A stretch of 64,000 nucleotides of DNA from Clostridia bacterium. Its GTDB lineage: Bacteria > Bacillota > Clostridia > Christensenellales > CAG-138. Made by a program: the position numbers and the translations under genes. Below the pieces are notes generated by a model that worked only from the letters and a program-made list of their open reading frames with translations, was not told the DNA's origin and searched no databases. Shown in pieces: positions 50,201-58,109 of the stretch (positions are counted from its first letter, which is position 1; every line of letters begins with the position of its first letter). The stretch covers positions 1-64,000 of the forward strand of contig JAEDIC010000005.1 of the NCBI GenBank assembly GCA_016292635.1. The letters run 5' to 3'.

Positions 50201-53200
50201 TGGGAGATACCCTGTGGAAATGGAAGGATAAAAAGACCGGCTTGGCTTATTCCCGCATGACCCAGGAACGCATTATACGGGAAATCGCAAAGGATGACCC
50301 CGAAACTGCAGCCTGGATAACGGATAACATCTTCCAGCCTGTACACGTAAACGAAGCTGCCCGTACCCGCTGGGCTAATCAGTACGCCGAACGCGCCAAA
50401 GCCCACAACATGACCAAGGCAGAAAACAAATTCGTGCATATTCTTATTACCGAGCGAGATCTCAGTCAGCGCCTTATGGACGCAGAGAACAAGCCCGGTA
50501 AAAAGCCTGAAAGGGAAATGCAGCAGATGGAGGCGGCTCTGGATAAAGTCCGCAGGGATAAAGCGGATTTTATAGCTGCAGATCCTTCGCTGGATGAAAC
50601 TCGCTGCAATGCCATAGCAGACGACTTCCTTGCAATGTACCGCGAGATATACGAAAAACTCACCGGTATTCAGCTGAAGAACGGCATGCCCGTTACGGAT
50701 TACCGCAGCACCTATGCCCCACTGGTCAAGGAAGACAAGACCGGCAAAAACGTAGCCTCATATCTTGGGATAGAACTGAAGACACAGGATATCCCCACAA
50801 ACATTGCGGGCCTTACTGAATTTTTCAAGCCCGGCAAGCCCTGGTTTTCTCACGATCTTTCCCGAAGCCCCGGGTATTCCACCTCTTACGATATGCTTGG
50901 CGGCTTAGATGAATACCTTAAGTCCTCCGGCGACATCATATTCCACACCGACGACATACAGAACGTCCGCATGCTGGAAAGCGTTATCCGTGAGGCCACC
51001 ACACCGGAAGGCCGGGCGGAAACCGTCAAAGACTGGATCGACGCAGGTATAACCGGCGAAGAGCTTAACGCCAAACTTCAAAACGAACAGCTGGAAGGTA
51101 CGTCCCTTTCAAACTATGTCCGCAACCTGCAGGAGTACGGCAACCTTTTAGCCAACAAAAAAAGCTCCCTTGACCGTGGGTTTGAGTATGGAATTGGTCG
51201 CGGCCTTTACCGGACCATGAACAACATTAAGGCCAAGATTACTTCAAATGTGCTGGGCGGCAACGTATCCGTTGTACTCTCTCAGGTAATCCCTCTTACC
51301 CAGGCTGTTAGCGTGGTATCCGGAAAGAATTTGCTCCGCGGCATAGAGGAAGCGGGCAAAGCCTATGTAAATGACGATGGTTTTAATGACCGTTCAACCT
51401 TTATCACCAATCGCATAGGATACAAAAATGTGGCTTTTAAAGATACGGTGCAAAAGATAACCGAAGCCGTGGCAAAGCCCTTTGATATCGTGGATGAGGT
51501 TGTAGCCTCTGCCATAGTCCGAGGAAGATACTACGACAACATAGCAAAAGGTATGAGCGAAACCAAGGCTATGCAGGACGCTGACAGAGTAGCCGCTGCC
51601 CTTATCGCCGACCGCTCCAAGGGTGCATTACCCACAATATTCGGCAGCAAGAACCCGCTTTCCACCCTCTTTACCATGTTTCAGGTTGAATCGAACAACC
51701 AGATAGACTTCTTGCTTAAGGACCTCAAAATCGAAGCAGCGAAGGACACGAGCAAAAACATGGGTGCCGCCTATGCCTTGGCGCTGTCAAAGGCATTCAT
51801 CCTTGGCTTTATGTATGATGAGGCTCGTAAGCTGCTGGGACTGAGCGCCAATGCCTTTGACCCAATAAACTGGCTCCGTGATGCCTCGGAGGAAATCCGC
51901 AAAGGCATAGACGATGAACAGAGCATATCTGAAACCGTGGGCAACATCTTGGATAACACCCGCGAACAGATTCCCTTCATCGGCGGCGGACGTTACGGAT
52001 CCATTTACGAAAACGCCCTGCCCAAATTTGGCAAGATTGCCGATGCTGTGCAGGACGCTGAGGGAATGGAGGAGAACGCCGGTAAGTACATAGCCCAGAC
52101 AGCCATCGAGGAGCTTTCCAAACCCGTCCTATACCTTGGCCTACCTACGGGCGGTGCACAGCTTAAAAAGACCGCACAGGCGGTCAAGGCCCTTGCCGAT
52201 GGCGGCTCATACAAGATAAACAACCAGGGCGAGAAGCGCCTGCAGTACACCGTAGATCCCACGCTTGGCAACATAGCGGGCGGCATCCTGTTCGGTAAAG
52301 GTGGGTTCAAAGAGAATAAGGAATGGAAGACATCCGGTTTCGACTCCTTCTCCACCAAAGAGCAGGACGCATTCCAGAGCCTCAAAGGCCATGGCGGCAA
52401 TGCATCGCAGTTTGGAGAATACCGAACCATCTATAGAAACATGGTGGAAGCGGATAACGAAAAGAATACCGCCCTCAGGGAGCGGCGAGACGAAATTCTC
52501 ATGGGCAATCCTGCCTTGACGTCCGCCGAAGCCATGGAGCGTGCCGAAATGGATCTCGGATATACCCAGCAGAACAGCGCACTAAAGTGGGCACAGCAGA
52601 TATCCCGCGACAGCTCATTGACGGACGAACAAAAAGCCGACCTCATTACCCTTGCCGACCTTGGCGCCGATGACATCGAAGATCTTCGCGCCCTCACAAA
52701 TTTCGGGGTTCCGGTATCTGACTATGTAAGCATAATAACCACCCTTGCCGGCGAGGAATCCATAACCTCTGACGTTAAGAAAAAAGTATCACAGCAAATC
52801 TTTGATACTCGTGGCCTTACAGTTGAGCAGAAGACCGCTCTTGCCCGCAAGACCATCGGAGATGACTGGATAGTAGACTATTCGTCACAGGCAGCCCATG
52901 AGCTTACCATAATAGGCAAAAGCGTATATAACGATTGGCAAGAATTAAAAACTGCATACGGTGTATCGGCAGCCGCGTTCCTGCAGTATTACAAAGAAAA
53001 GGACACAGTCAAGGGCGATTTGATACCTGGCACCACCGACAAATATGTTTCAAACTCAAAGAAAGCGAAGTTGGTCAACCTCATAGAGAGCCTTGATGCT
53101 CCTGAACCTTTTAAGGAATATGTGTGGTACAAGGTATACGAGAAAGACTATTCGACAAGGTTCAGCGGAATCAAACAGATTGACGGCGTATGGCAGCCTG

Positions 53201-53205
53201 ACTAA
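47269..53205 (+). CDS. Giant virion protein, 1978 aa, probable ejection protein
   Basis: The largest gene in the window. The N-terminus repeats a short element (YISKGAASILAQAGRS, YIDKGTRDILWAAGRI). Residues ~250-525 hold hydrophobic, Gly/Ala-rich stretches able to cross membranes (e.g. MSLIMGTNAAADSL, AAAGAGGFLSGFVMGGA). The rest is helical, with an uncharacterised conserved-looking block at ~1300-1530 (SNVLGGNVSVVLSQVIPLTQAVSV, DRSKGALPTIFGSKNPLSTLFTMF) of the kind found in large phage polyvalent proteins. I infer a T7 gp16-like role in DNA ejection across the cell envelope. No protease, lysozyme or polymerase motif is evident. Confidence 0.6.
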   Translation: MADKRDYISKGAASILAQAGRSQASPDSKNKSTPSNSGQTSVPSGNSYIDKGTRDILWAAGRITPQTEASNRAAEQERLNAAADAAKKAYEDYLKSAANRQHQKTWGRQSEEARNLFNQYNTAMQERDAYANQSKLQNFADMAVGLKNNTAIKSEVDKQRAVNLGTSKTGDTPGEKGLAFLRNVTTEAQRQQKMGYSTWDTEKYQAMRDDEAEVYNRLVKNGYEKEAQEFLDALDSTLNYRVTVSRTDKARQAAQDGILGGIGASAGSTLLNLLGTGAQAELAAIRAMRNDEAIDPYAEEMYGRNLSSTLRGTVSESIGNWAATLPVPDQSLAVQSGKFAAMPVERQQESNRKIAEFLYNTGMSMVDMVAMSPMGSTGMSLIMGTNAAADSLIDAKNRGLSDEQAMTISIISGAAEVIAEKYSLDRLFDGKIAVSSLKNALIQGGVEASEEAVTELANTLADVFVLGNQSAFEEAITAYMEQGMDYQQAQNKAFVDVLADIAAAGAGGFLSGFVMGGAVDVVNTRSQGKSIIDQTAQTFIKQGQTPEQAQQSAIDYLKEELRAVGALADEGTVAYELSQHTGDMSTGDIGRAYMANREQIQNIVSSGKAKYTSDELAAFTPATQQEAMQMDATSPQNLRRYQSEITAALNGEMDSDQMVVLGRPSQILGQYMNPDNPLMLAQSVIKKVSAEDGKHQLNRIILDELPYQFDAPVAITGNTVKHEEAGDNSIVVWTDWQVDGQDPIVAPIRIDAKGNIGLYNNVNSAFPLYNPDYMAEMLRDGNVLYTRGNENILDLLAQGRKVPERKTEDVSIDSISENPDPVNIPQRISELKKQYDALPLQDSREGIEIRRKIDDLLAEMETKPLQTGGTDVQDNIGGNDPVPEEVKNSMKDKKPQERRHEALKRRLNLPQAVVAKIEALANVGGSVADAINVAPNENPESVTRYYESYKQLRGTSNAASDYRKSVLNRRYEVIKNAVGDTLWKWKDKKTGLAYSRMTQERIIREIAKDDPETAAWITDNIFQPVHVNEAARTRWANQYAERAKAHNMTKAENKFVHILITERDLSQRLMDAENKPGKKPEREMQQMEAALDKVRRDKADFIAADPSLDETRCNAIADDFLAMYREIYEKLTGIQLKNGMPVTDYRSTYAPLVKEDKTGKNVASYLGIELKTQDIPTNIAGLTEFFKPGKPWFSHDLSRSPGYSTSYDMLGGLDEYLKSSGDIIFHTDDIQNVRMLESVIREATTPEGRAETVKDWIDAGITGEELNAKLQNEQLEGTSLSNYVRNLQEYGNLLANKKSSLDRGFEYGIGRGLYRTMNNIKAKITSNVLGGNVSVVLSQVIPLTQAVSVVSGKNLLRGIEEAGKAYVNDDGFNDRSTFITNRIGYKNVAFKDTVQKITEAVAKPFDIVDEVVASAIVRGRYYDNIAKGMSETKAMQDADRVAAALIADRSKGALPTIFGSKNPLSTLFTMFQVESNNQIDFLLKDLKIEAAKDTSKNMGAAYALALSKAFILGFMYDEARKLLGLSANAFDPINWLRDASEEIRKGIDDEQSISETVGNILDNTREQIPFIGGGRYGSIYENALPKFGKIADAVQDAEGMEENAGKYIAQTAIEELSKPVLYLGLPTGGAQLKKTAQAVKALADGGSYKINNQGEKRLQYTVDPTLGNIAGGILFGKGGFKENKEWKTSGFDSFSTKEQDAFQSLKGHGGNASQFGEYRTIYRNMVEADNEKNTALRERRDEILMGNPALTSAEAMERAEMDLGYTQQNSALKWAQQISRDSSLTDEQKADLITLADLGADDIEDLRALTNFGVPVSDYVSIITTLAGEESITSDVKKKVSQQIFDTRGLTVEQKTALARKTIGDDWIVDYSSQAAHELTIIGKSVYNDWQELKTAYGVSAAAFLQYYKEKDTVKGDLIPGTTDKYVSNSKKAKLVNLIESLDAPEPFKEYVWYKVYEKDYSTRFSGIKQIDGVWQPD

Positions 53206-53217
53206 GGAGGAAAAACA

Positions 53218-54084
53218 TTGAGTATAACAGACAACAAAATAACCACCTGGACAAACCCGATAGTCAACGAAGCGGACCGCCCTCAACGGTCCGCTTCTGA
53301 TATGAAGGCGATATTTGACAGCAACAGTAATCAGCTTAAGGACGCCCTAAACGCCCTCATAGAAGCCCTTGCGGTAGGTGGCGCGGCAGATATCGGAATA
53401 ACCGTTGACGGCCTCAGCGGCAAAACTGTATCCGACATAATAGCAGAGCTGAAAGGGATTACAGACGATATTGACAGCGCCGTGGACAACCTTGTCGCTA
53501 CAGTGCTCCCCAAAGGCGACGGCAGCACCTTCCTCGCCAACGATGGCACATGGAAACTGCCCGCTGTAGGAGCCTCGGCAAATGGCCTCAAGCCCGGAGG
53601 TAAAGCCGGGGATGTTTATGTAAAGAAATCCGACACGGTATATGACGGCGAATGGAAGTCACCGGAGGAACTCGGTTTTGGCGATATGGCAACATCTACC
53701 TACGACACCAATCAGGACGGAAGAGTGGATGAGGCCGACTACGCAGAGGCCGCAGGCAACACCGAGCTGTTTGGAGGGAAGCCAATAACAGCGTTCGCCG
53801 CAGCGCCGATACTTCGCACTGCCACGTTGGGCGTAGCGCTGTGGACGGGCGCAGAAGCGCCGTTTTCTCAGACCATAACCGTTACGGGCGTAGTGGCTGA
53901 CGTAAATAAGCAAGCTATATGGCCAACACCCCAGCCTGGATATATGGCAGCATGGGGGGCGGCCGGAATCGAATGTACGGCGCAGGACACAGACAGCCTA
54001 ACATTTACGTGTGAATCAGCTCCCGAGAACGATATCCCCATACTCATCGTAATCGTAGAGGCGGCCAAGGAGGCAACAACATGA
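53218..54084 (+). CDS. Tail fibre/collar-type protein, 288 aa
   Basis: Starts at TTG 53218, 8 nt after AAGGAGG. An N-terminal virion-attachment-like segment (TDNKITTWTNPIVNEADRPQRSA), a helical middle, VLPKGDGSTFLANDGTWKLPA (a repeat-type fibre motif) and a loop DTNQDGRVDEAD of EF-hand/dockerin type that could bind calcium. The end is beta-rich. It overlaps the next gene by 4 bp. It is the likely base of the fibre complex bearing the diversified tip. Confidence 0.7.
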   Translation: MSITDNKITTWTNPIVNEADRPQRSASDMKAIFDSNSNQLKDALNALIEALAVGGAADIGITVDGLSGKTVSDIIAELKGITDDIDSAVDNLVATVLPKGDGSTFLANDGTWKLPAVGASANGLKPGGKAGDVYVKKSDTVYDGEWKSPEELGFGDMATSTYDTNQDGRVDEADYAEAAGNTELFGGKPITAFAAAPILRTATLGVALWTGAEAPFSQTITVTGVVADVNKQAIWPTPQPGYMAAWGAAGIECTAQDTDSLTFTCESAPENDIPILIVIVEAAKEATT

Positions 54085-55004
54085 TTCTAAATACAATTAT
54101 ATACTCAAAAGATTATAGCGGTGGCGGGTTTCCTGACTTTTCATTTTCGGGTGAATACGCGCTTATAGATGATGGTGCAGGTAATTGGCGAATTAAATTT
54201 CTCACCGCCGGTGATTTCGTATTAAACAAATCAATAACCGTTGATATATTTTGCGTTGGCGGCGGCGGTGGCGGCGGCGGTCTACAGGGCTCCGGTTATC
54301 ACGGTGGTGGTGGCGGTGGCGGTGGCTATACACGAACAATAAGAAGCGTTGTTCTTGCTCCGGGTACATATCAAGTTGTTATAGGTAGTGGTGGCTCCGC
54401 AGGCGCAGCAGGTGGTACTTCATCATTTGCCTCATTAGTTAGCGCCTCAGGCGGTGCCGCAGGTGGCTCACCAACAGACCCCTATAATACTAACGGAGGC
54501 CTCTGTGGTGGCGTAGGAGGTAACGGAGGTTCTGGTGGAGGTAGTGGAGGTACAACCGGTAAGGATTATGCTGCCGCAGCAGGTGGAGCTGGTGGCGCTA
54601 ATGGTTCTAACGGTGGTAATTATGGTTCTACAGGTTATGGGGTAGGACAAATAGACAATACTTGGGAATTTGGCGAAGAAGGAACTGAATTATACTCTGG
54701 CGGTGGCGGTGGTGGTGGTGCATTTTTTGCGGCTGTTAATTTTGGTGGTGCAGGTGGCGCTGGTGGATATCCCGATGCAATAAAAGGTGGCGGTGCTGGT
54801 GGTACGGCGGCGAACCCAACGGGCAGTAATGGTGCTGTGAGTTCTACAATAGGTGTCGGCGGTGGCGTAGGCGGTAGTGGTAGCGCTCAGGGTACTGGCG
54901 GTGGTGGCGGCGGCGGTATAGGAGGCGGTGGCGCTGGTGGCGGCCGTGCCTGCGGCGGTAGTGCTGGTTCGCAAGGTATCGTTATAATTCGTAACAGCCG
55001 GTAG
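54081..55004 (+). CDS. Glycine-rich fibre/adhesin protein
   Basis: A 307-residue protein. After a short N-domain (MILNTIIYSKDYSGGGFPDF...) about 240 residues are over half Gly, with runs of eight Gly, ending in GSQGIVIIRNSR, the conserved close of phage glycine-rich tip domains. Such domains fold as polyglycine-II sandwiches in T4-type adhesins. The codons use GGT far more than the flanking genes, suggesting different origin. The first 10 residues resemble the start of DGR target 2 (MIINPVIYSR). Confidence 0.8.
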   Translation: MILNTIIYSKDYSGGGFPDFSFSGEYALIDDGAGNWRIKFLTAGDFVLNKSITVDIFCVGGGGGGGGLQGSGYHGGGGGGGGYTRTIRSVVLAPGTYQVVIGSGGSAGAAGGTSSFASLVSASGGAAGGSPTDPYNTNGGLCGGVGGNGGSGGGSGGTTGKDYAAAAGGAGGANGSNGGNYGSTGYGVGQIDNTWEFGEEGTELYSGGGGGGGAFFAAVNFGGAGGAGGYPDAIKGGGAGGTAANPTGSNGAVSSTIGVGGGVGGSGSAQGTGGGGGGGIGGGGAGGGRACGGSAGSQGIVIIRNSR

Positions 55005-55016
55005 GAGAGCTTTAAC

Positions 55017-55244
55017 ATGAGATACGCATTAATAACTGACGGCATAGTCACAAACACCATTGCCCTTTTACCCTATAACGCATCGGATTTTCCTAACGCC
55101 GTAAGCATCGAAGGTCTGTCCGTACAAATAGGCGATACATACGTTGATGGGCGATTTTACCACAACAATGAGCCTGTATATAGCGAGCAAGAGCAGATTA
55201 CAGATATGCAAGCTGCTCTTGCTATTTTGGGCTACACCGACTAA
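55017..55244 (+). CDS. Small fibre-associated protein, 75 aa
   Basis: MRYALITDGIVTNTIALLPY resembles the start of small tail-fibre assembly or tip-capping proteins that follow fibre genes. It ends TDMQAALAILGYTD, a motif also seen at the end of the 83-aa gene after the reverse transcriptase (TDMEAALERLGYEE), so both probably serve fibre or tip proteins. GGAG lies 9 nt before ATG. Confidence 0.65.
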   Translation: MRYALITDGIVTNTIALLPYNASDFPNAVSIEGLSVQIGDTYVDGRFYHNNEPVYSEQEQITDMQAALAILGYTD

Positions 55245-55293
55245 AAAGAAAGAGAGAAAACACACATGATTATAAATCCTGTAATTTATTCTC

Positions 55294-55304
55294 GGGGGGG
55301 GGGG
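55294..55304 (+). repeat. Poly-G tract, 11 bases, frame-setting
   Basis: Eleven consecutive G's nine codons into the DGR target gene; 10 or 13 would restore the frame. Tracts of this type are classic slipped-strand phase-variation sites. Confidence 0.9.
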
Positions 55305-56145
55305 CGGTGCGTCCCTTAACATAATAACCGCAACCCTGCTGCCCGCGGCCGTAGTGGATGGACAGGCTATCATTATAACATCCACCACACCCGGCAAGAT
55401 TATTTTTTCCTACGCAGCACCTTCTGACCCTGTCAGCGGCGATATATGGGTACATACCGTGGATAACGGAGGCTACACTCTGTCAGCTGACGGAGCGGTG
55501 GGTATACGGATAACTCCCGGCGCGGTAATGCAGTTCAATGGCTCTATTTGGGAGTACAGGAATGCCTACATCGGAGTATCCGGCGAGTGGAAGTTGTTCT
55601 CAACCCTTTCACCGCTGTCATCCTTGACATGGGCTCAGATAATCGCCATAGGCAACAGCGGCGAAGAGTGTAGCCTGTTCTTCTCCGTTGGCGATGCCAA
55701 GGATCTGCAGCTTACCACCAGCGAGCTCGTTCCTGTTGTAATAGGCGACTTCAAACACAACACCATCACCGGCACAAGCAATAAGGCGGCTATGGCGTTT
55801 ACATTCAAAAACTGCCTTAACACCACCTATCCCATAAACAGCAGCAACACCAACTCCGGAGGTTGGAACGGCTCTGCCATGCGAAATACCAGAATGCCTG
55901 CCATTCTGAACACCTTCCCTGCCGAGCTTACAGCGGATGGTGCAATCAAATATGTTGATGTATTGGCTTCTGCCGGCAACCAATCCACGAGCCTTGTTAC
56001 TTCGTCTGATAGGCTGCGTCTTCATTCTATAGCGGAACTGGGACTTAGCTATTCTTATGCCGCACCCGGCGAGGGTACAAAATACGCCTACTATACTTCG
56101 GGCAATCGCGTTAAAACTGTAAACGGCGCTGCTTCTATATACTGG

Positions 56146-56249
56146 ACCCGTTCCCCGCTCACCGGCAGCAGCGACTCTTTCTGCTGCGTCGACACGTCGG
56201 GCACGGCCAGCGGCGACTACGCCGGCAACTCGATTGGCGTCGCCTGCGG
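56146..56249 (+). repeat. DGR variable repeat VR2 (adjacent)
   Basis: 104 bp, gap-free match to the template. Fourteen differences, all at template adenines. Ends 13 bp before the stop codon of the target gene. Confidence 0.96.
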
Positions 56250-56280
56250 CTTTGACATTTAATCCAAAAATCCAAATAAT

Positions 56281-56302
56281 CGCCGCCCCTGTGTGGGCGG
56301 CG
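56281..56302 (+). promoter_or_regulatory. Target-recognition hairpin after VR2
   Basis: CGCCGCCC, loop CTGTGT, GGGCGGCG, directly before the avd ribosome site. Stem identical to that after VR1; the ~30 bp between VR and hairpin are also conserved between the two targets but not at the template. Confidence 0.85.
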
Positions 56303-56312
56303 GGAGGTAAAA

Positions 56313-56705
56313 ATGAGCGTACTGAAATCACAACGAGGGGCGAGCACAATGCAGTTTGTGCAGACAGCGAGAGAACTTGCCGAGTATACCACATCCGTGT
56401 GCAGGAAGCTGCCTAAATCCCTGACATTCTATGGCGGCAGCCAATTATGGGCGCTGGCGAGGGAGATCCTCAGCCGTGTGACACGCGCCAACAGCGTATA
56501 TCCGACCAACGCCCACGAACTGCAGGAGCGGAGAGACTGCTTTATAAAAGCCAACGAAGCCGTACAGGACTACCTGGTGCAGCTGGATATGCTCAAGCCC
56601 CATATTGAACCTAAGAAGTTTCAGGAGATGGTACGCCTGGCCACGGCGGAAGCCACGCTTATTTCGGCGTGCAAAACCGCCGACGCCAAAAGATATAAGT
56701 TTTAG
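56313..56705 (+). CDS. avd: DGR accessory variability determinant (Avd-like)
   Basis: A 130-residue four-helix-bundle protein. MSVLKSQRGASTMQFVQTAR, ANSVYPTNAHELQERRDCFIKAN and the basic C-terminus match the Avd/four-helix-bundle family that forms a pentamer binding the reverse transcriptase and template RNA in Bordetella-type DGRs. GGAGG lies 6 nt before ATG 56313, within the 3' side of the VR2 hairpin region. It is placed between target and template, the standard order. Charged Arg/Lys surfaces fit nucleic-acid binding. Confidence 0.9.
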   Translation: MSVLKSQRGASTMQFVQTARELAEYTTSVCRKLPKSLTFYGGSQLWALAREILSRVTRANSVYPTNAHELQERRDCFIKANEAVQDYLVQLDMLKPHIEPKKFQEMVRLATAEATLISACKTADAKRYKF

Positions 56706-56718
56706 GTTATGCGCTGAT

Positions 56719-56822
56719 ACCCGTTCCCCGAACACCGGCAACAGCAACAATTTCTGCTACGTCAACACGTCGGGCACGGCCAACAACAACAACGCCGGCA
56801 ACTCGAATGGCGTCGCCTGCGG
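56719..56822 (+). repeat. DGR template repeat (TR)
   Basis: 104 bp with 28 adenines, concentrated in eleven AAC/AAT codons when read in the target frame, which allows many residues by A-to-N change without stops. Homology to the VRs begins at ACCCGTTCC and ends at GCCTGCGG. The following bases (ATTGTGTGAC) differ from both VRs, so the site resists homing. The transcribed TR and its 3' flank up to the RT start should be the template RNA. Confidence 0.96.
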
Positions 56823-56993
56823 ATTGTGTGACAGCGAGACCGAGTAACTGTAAAGTGAAAGCAGAGCATCCACATAAGGAGCGCATGACCTTCCCGCAAG
56901 GGTAAATATAACTTTCGATGCGGCTGACCGGACGCTGCTTGCATGGGCGGGACCCCGCTTTCATGGTCCGCCGCTGTAAACGGAGGTGATTAC
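56823..56993 (+). ncRNA. 3' part of the DGR template RNA (spacer to RT)
   Basis: A 171-bp stretch between TR and the RT start with several GC stems and no credible gene. In studied DGRs this spacer folds, binds Avd/RT and primes cDNA synthesis. Assignment is by position. Confidence 0.6.
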
Positions 56994-58109
56994 ATGACAA
57001 GCGAAGAACGGCGCGAGGCCAGATACCAGCGCAGAAAGGCCAAACGCGAGGAGCAAAAGAGAAAGCGCAACTCAATGACTTACGAAGAAGTGTTCAGCTT
57101 TGACAACCTTTATGATGCCTTTAACAACTGCAAACATGGCGTCATGTGGAAAACCAGCGTGCAGGGCTATGCCGCCGGACGTCTCGCTAAAGTCTATCGC
57201 ACCCACAGACAGCTGATGGACAGCACATATAAAAGCAAGGGCTTTGTGGATTTTGACATTATAGAGCGTGGCAAACCTCGTCATATTCGCAGCGTGCATA
57301 TCAGCGAAAGAGTGGTTCAGCGCTGCCTGTGCGATCATTACCTTGTGCCGGTGATGAGCAGTACATTCATTTATGACAACGGCGCCAGCCTCAAGGGTAA
57401 AGGGATACACTTCTCTCTGGATAGGCTGTGCGAGCACCTGCGCTGGCACTACAGGCGCTACGGCACGGAAGGATATGTACTGACCTTTGACTTTTCCAAA
57501 TACTTCGATACCGCCAAACATTCCGCCGTATTTGCCGAAATCGACCGTTGCACCACCGATGAAAGATTGCGGGAGCAGGCAAAATACTTCATCCGTCAGT
57601 TTGGTAATGAAGGGCTTGGCCTTGGCAGTCAGGTATCGCAAATATCGGCCCTGGCTCTGCCGAACAAACTTGATCACTATATCAAAGAGAAACTCCGGAT
57701 TCGTTGCTACGGCCGGTACATGGATGATGGTTACCTTATCCATCCCAGCAAAGAGTATCTGCAGGAATGTTTGAACGAGATCCGCAAGATATGCGCATCC
57801 CTCGGCATTAAGCTCAATGAGCGAAAGACCCAAATAACAAAACTAACCAAAGGCGTCACCTTTCTCAAGGGACGCTTTTTTCTTACCGACAGCGGTAAGG
57901 TGGTCAAAAAGCTTAACCCTCATTCTGTCACATCGATGCGCAGGAAACTTAAGAAGTTCAAAAAATGGGTGGACTGCGGGAAAATGTCCATCGATGACGT
58001 GTGGACGTCGTGCAAATCATGGGTCGGCTATGCGAGCTATTTTGACGCCTACCACTCAAGGCAGAACCTAAACAATCTATATAAGGAGTTGTTTGTATGT
58101 ACGAAATAA
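56994..58109 (+). CDS. DGR reverse transcriptase
   Basis: A 371-residue RT that copies TR RNA with adenine-specific errors. Motifs in order: RHIRSVHISERVVQRCL (~97-112), YVLTFDFSKYFD (motif A, catalytic Asp ~166), GLGLGSQVSQISALAL (~207-222; the SQ variant of motif B/4 typical of DGR RTs), RYMDDGYLI (YMDD, 242-245), then GIKLNERKTQI and FLKGRFFL. No maturase or endonuclease domain. ATG 56994 follows GGAGGTGA; the upstream frame runs into the template RNA. It overlaps the next gene by 13 bp. Confidence 0.95.
   Translation: MTSEERREARYQRRKAKREEQKRKRNSMTYEEVFSFDNLYDAFNNCKHGVMWKTSVQGYAAGRLAKVYRTHRQLMDSTYKSKGFVDFDIIERGKPRHIRSVHISERVVQRCLCDHYLVPVMSSTFIYDNGASLKGKGIHFSLDRLCEHLRWHYRRYGTEGYVLTFDFSKYFDTAKHSAVFAEIDRCTTDERLREQAKYFIRQFGNEGLGLGSQVSQISALALPNKLDHYIKEKLRIRCYGRYMDDGYLIHPSKEYLQECLNEIRKICASLGIKLNERKTQITKLTKGVTFLKGRFFLTDSGKVVKKLNPHSVTSMRRKLKKFKKWVDCGKMSIDDVWTSCKSWVGYASYFDAYHSRQNLNNLYKELFVCTK

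Larger units (their letters stand above)
55266..56262 (+). pseudogene. DGR target protein 2 (DUF6273-like fibre tip), frame broken at a poly-G tract
   Basis: ATG 55266 opens MIINPVIYSRGGG, but an 11-G tract (55294-55304) puts it out of frame and translation stops at 55317-55319. With 10 (or 13) G's the frame joins GGASLNIITATLLPAAVVDGQ... and runs to 56262, about 331 residues. An internal GTG at 55354 could give 302 residues but lacks a ribosome site. The body has an N-terminal fibre part and a C-terminal DUF6273/lectin-like domain (FKNCLNTTYPINSSN, RMPAILNTFP, YWTRSPLTG) ending in VR2. It is the likely receptor-binding tip. The break may be phase variation or an assembly error. Confidence 0.75.

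Noticed and set aside
53700..53735. Dockerin domain in the fibre protein
   Set aside because: Only one DTNQDGRVDEAD loop is present; dockerins need two repeats. Kept as a possible calcium loop.
54240..54960. GGT/GGC repeats as a CRISPR-like or satellite array
   Set aside because: They are codons of a Gly-rich fibre protein in one open frame; no spacer-repeat periodicity.
56605..56847. An 80-codon ORF running through the template repeat
   Set aside because: It is the TR read in the target frame; it has no ribosome site and overlaps avd. The sequence is explained as template RNA.
56943..56993. Upstream extension of the reverse transcriptase
   Set aside because: The GGAGGTGA site precedes ATG 56994, and the extension lies in the template RNA spacer.
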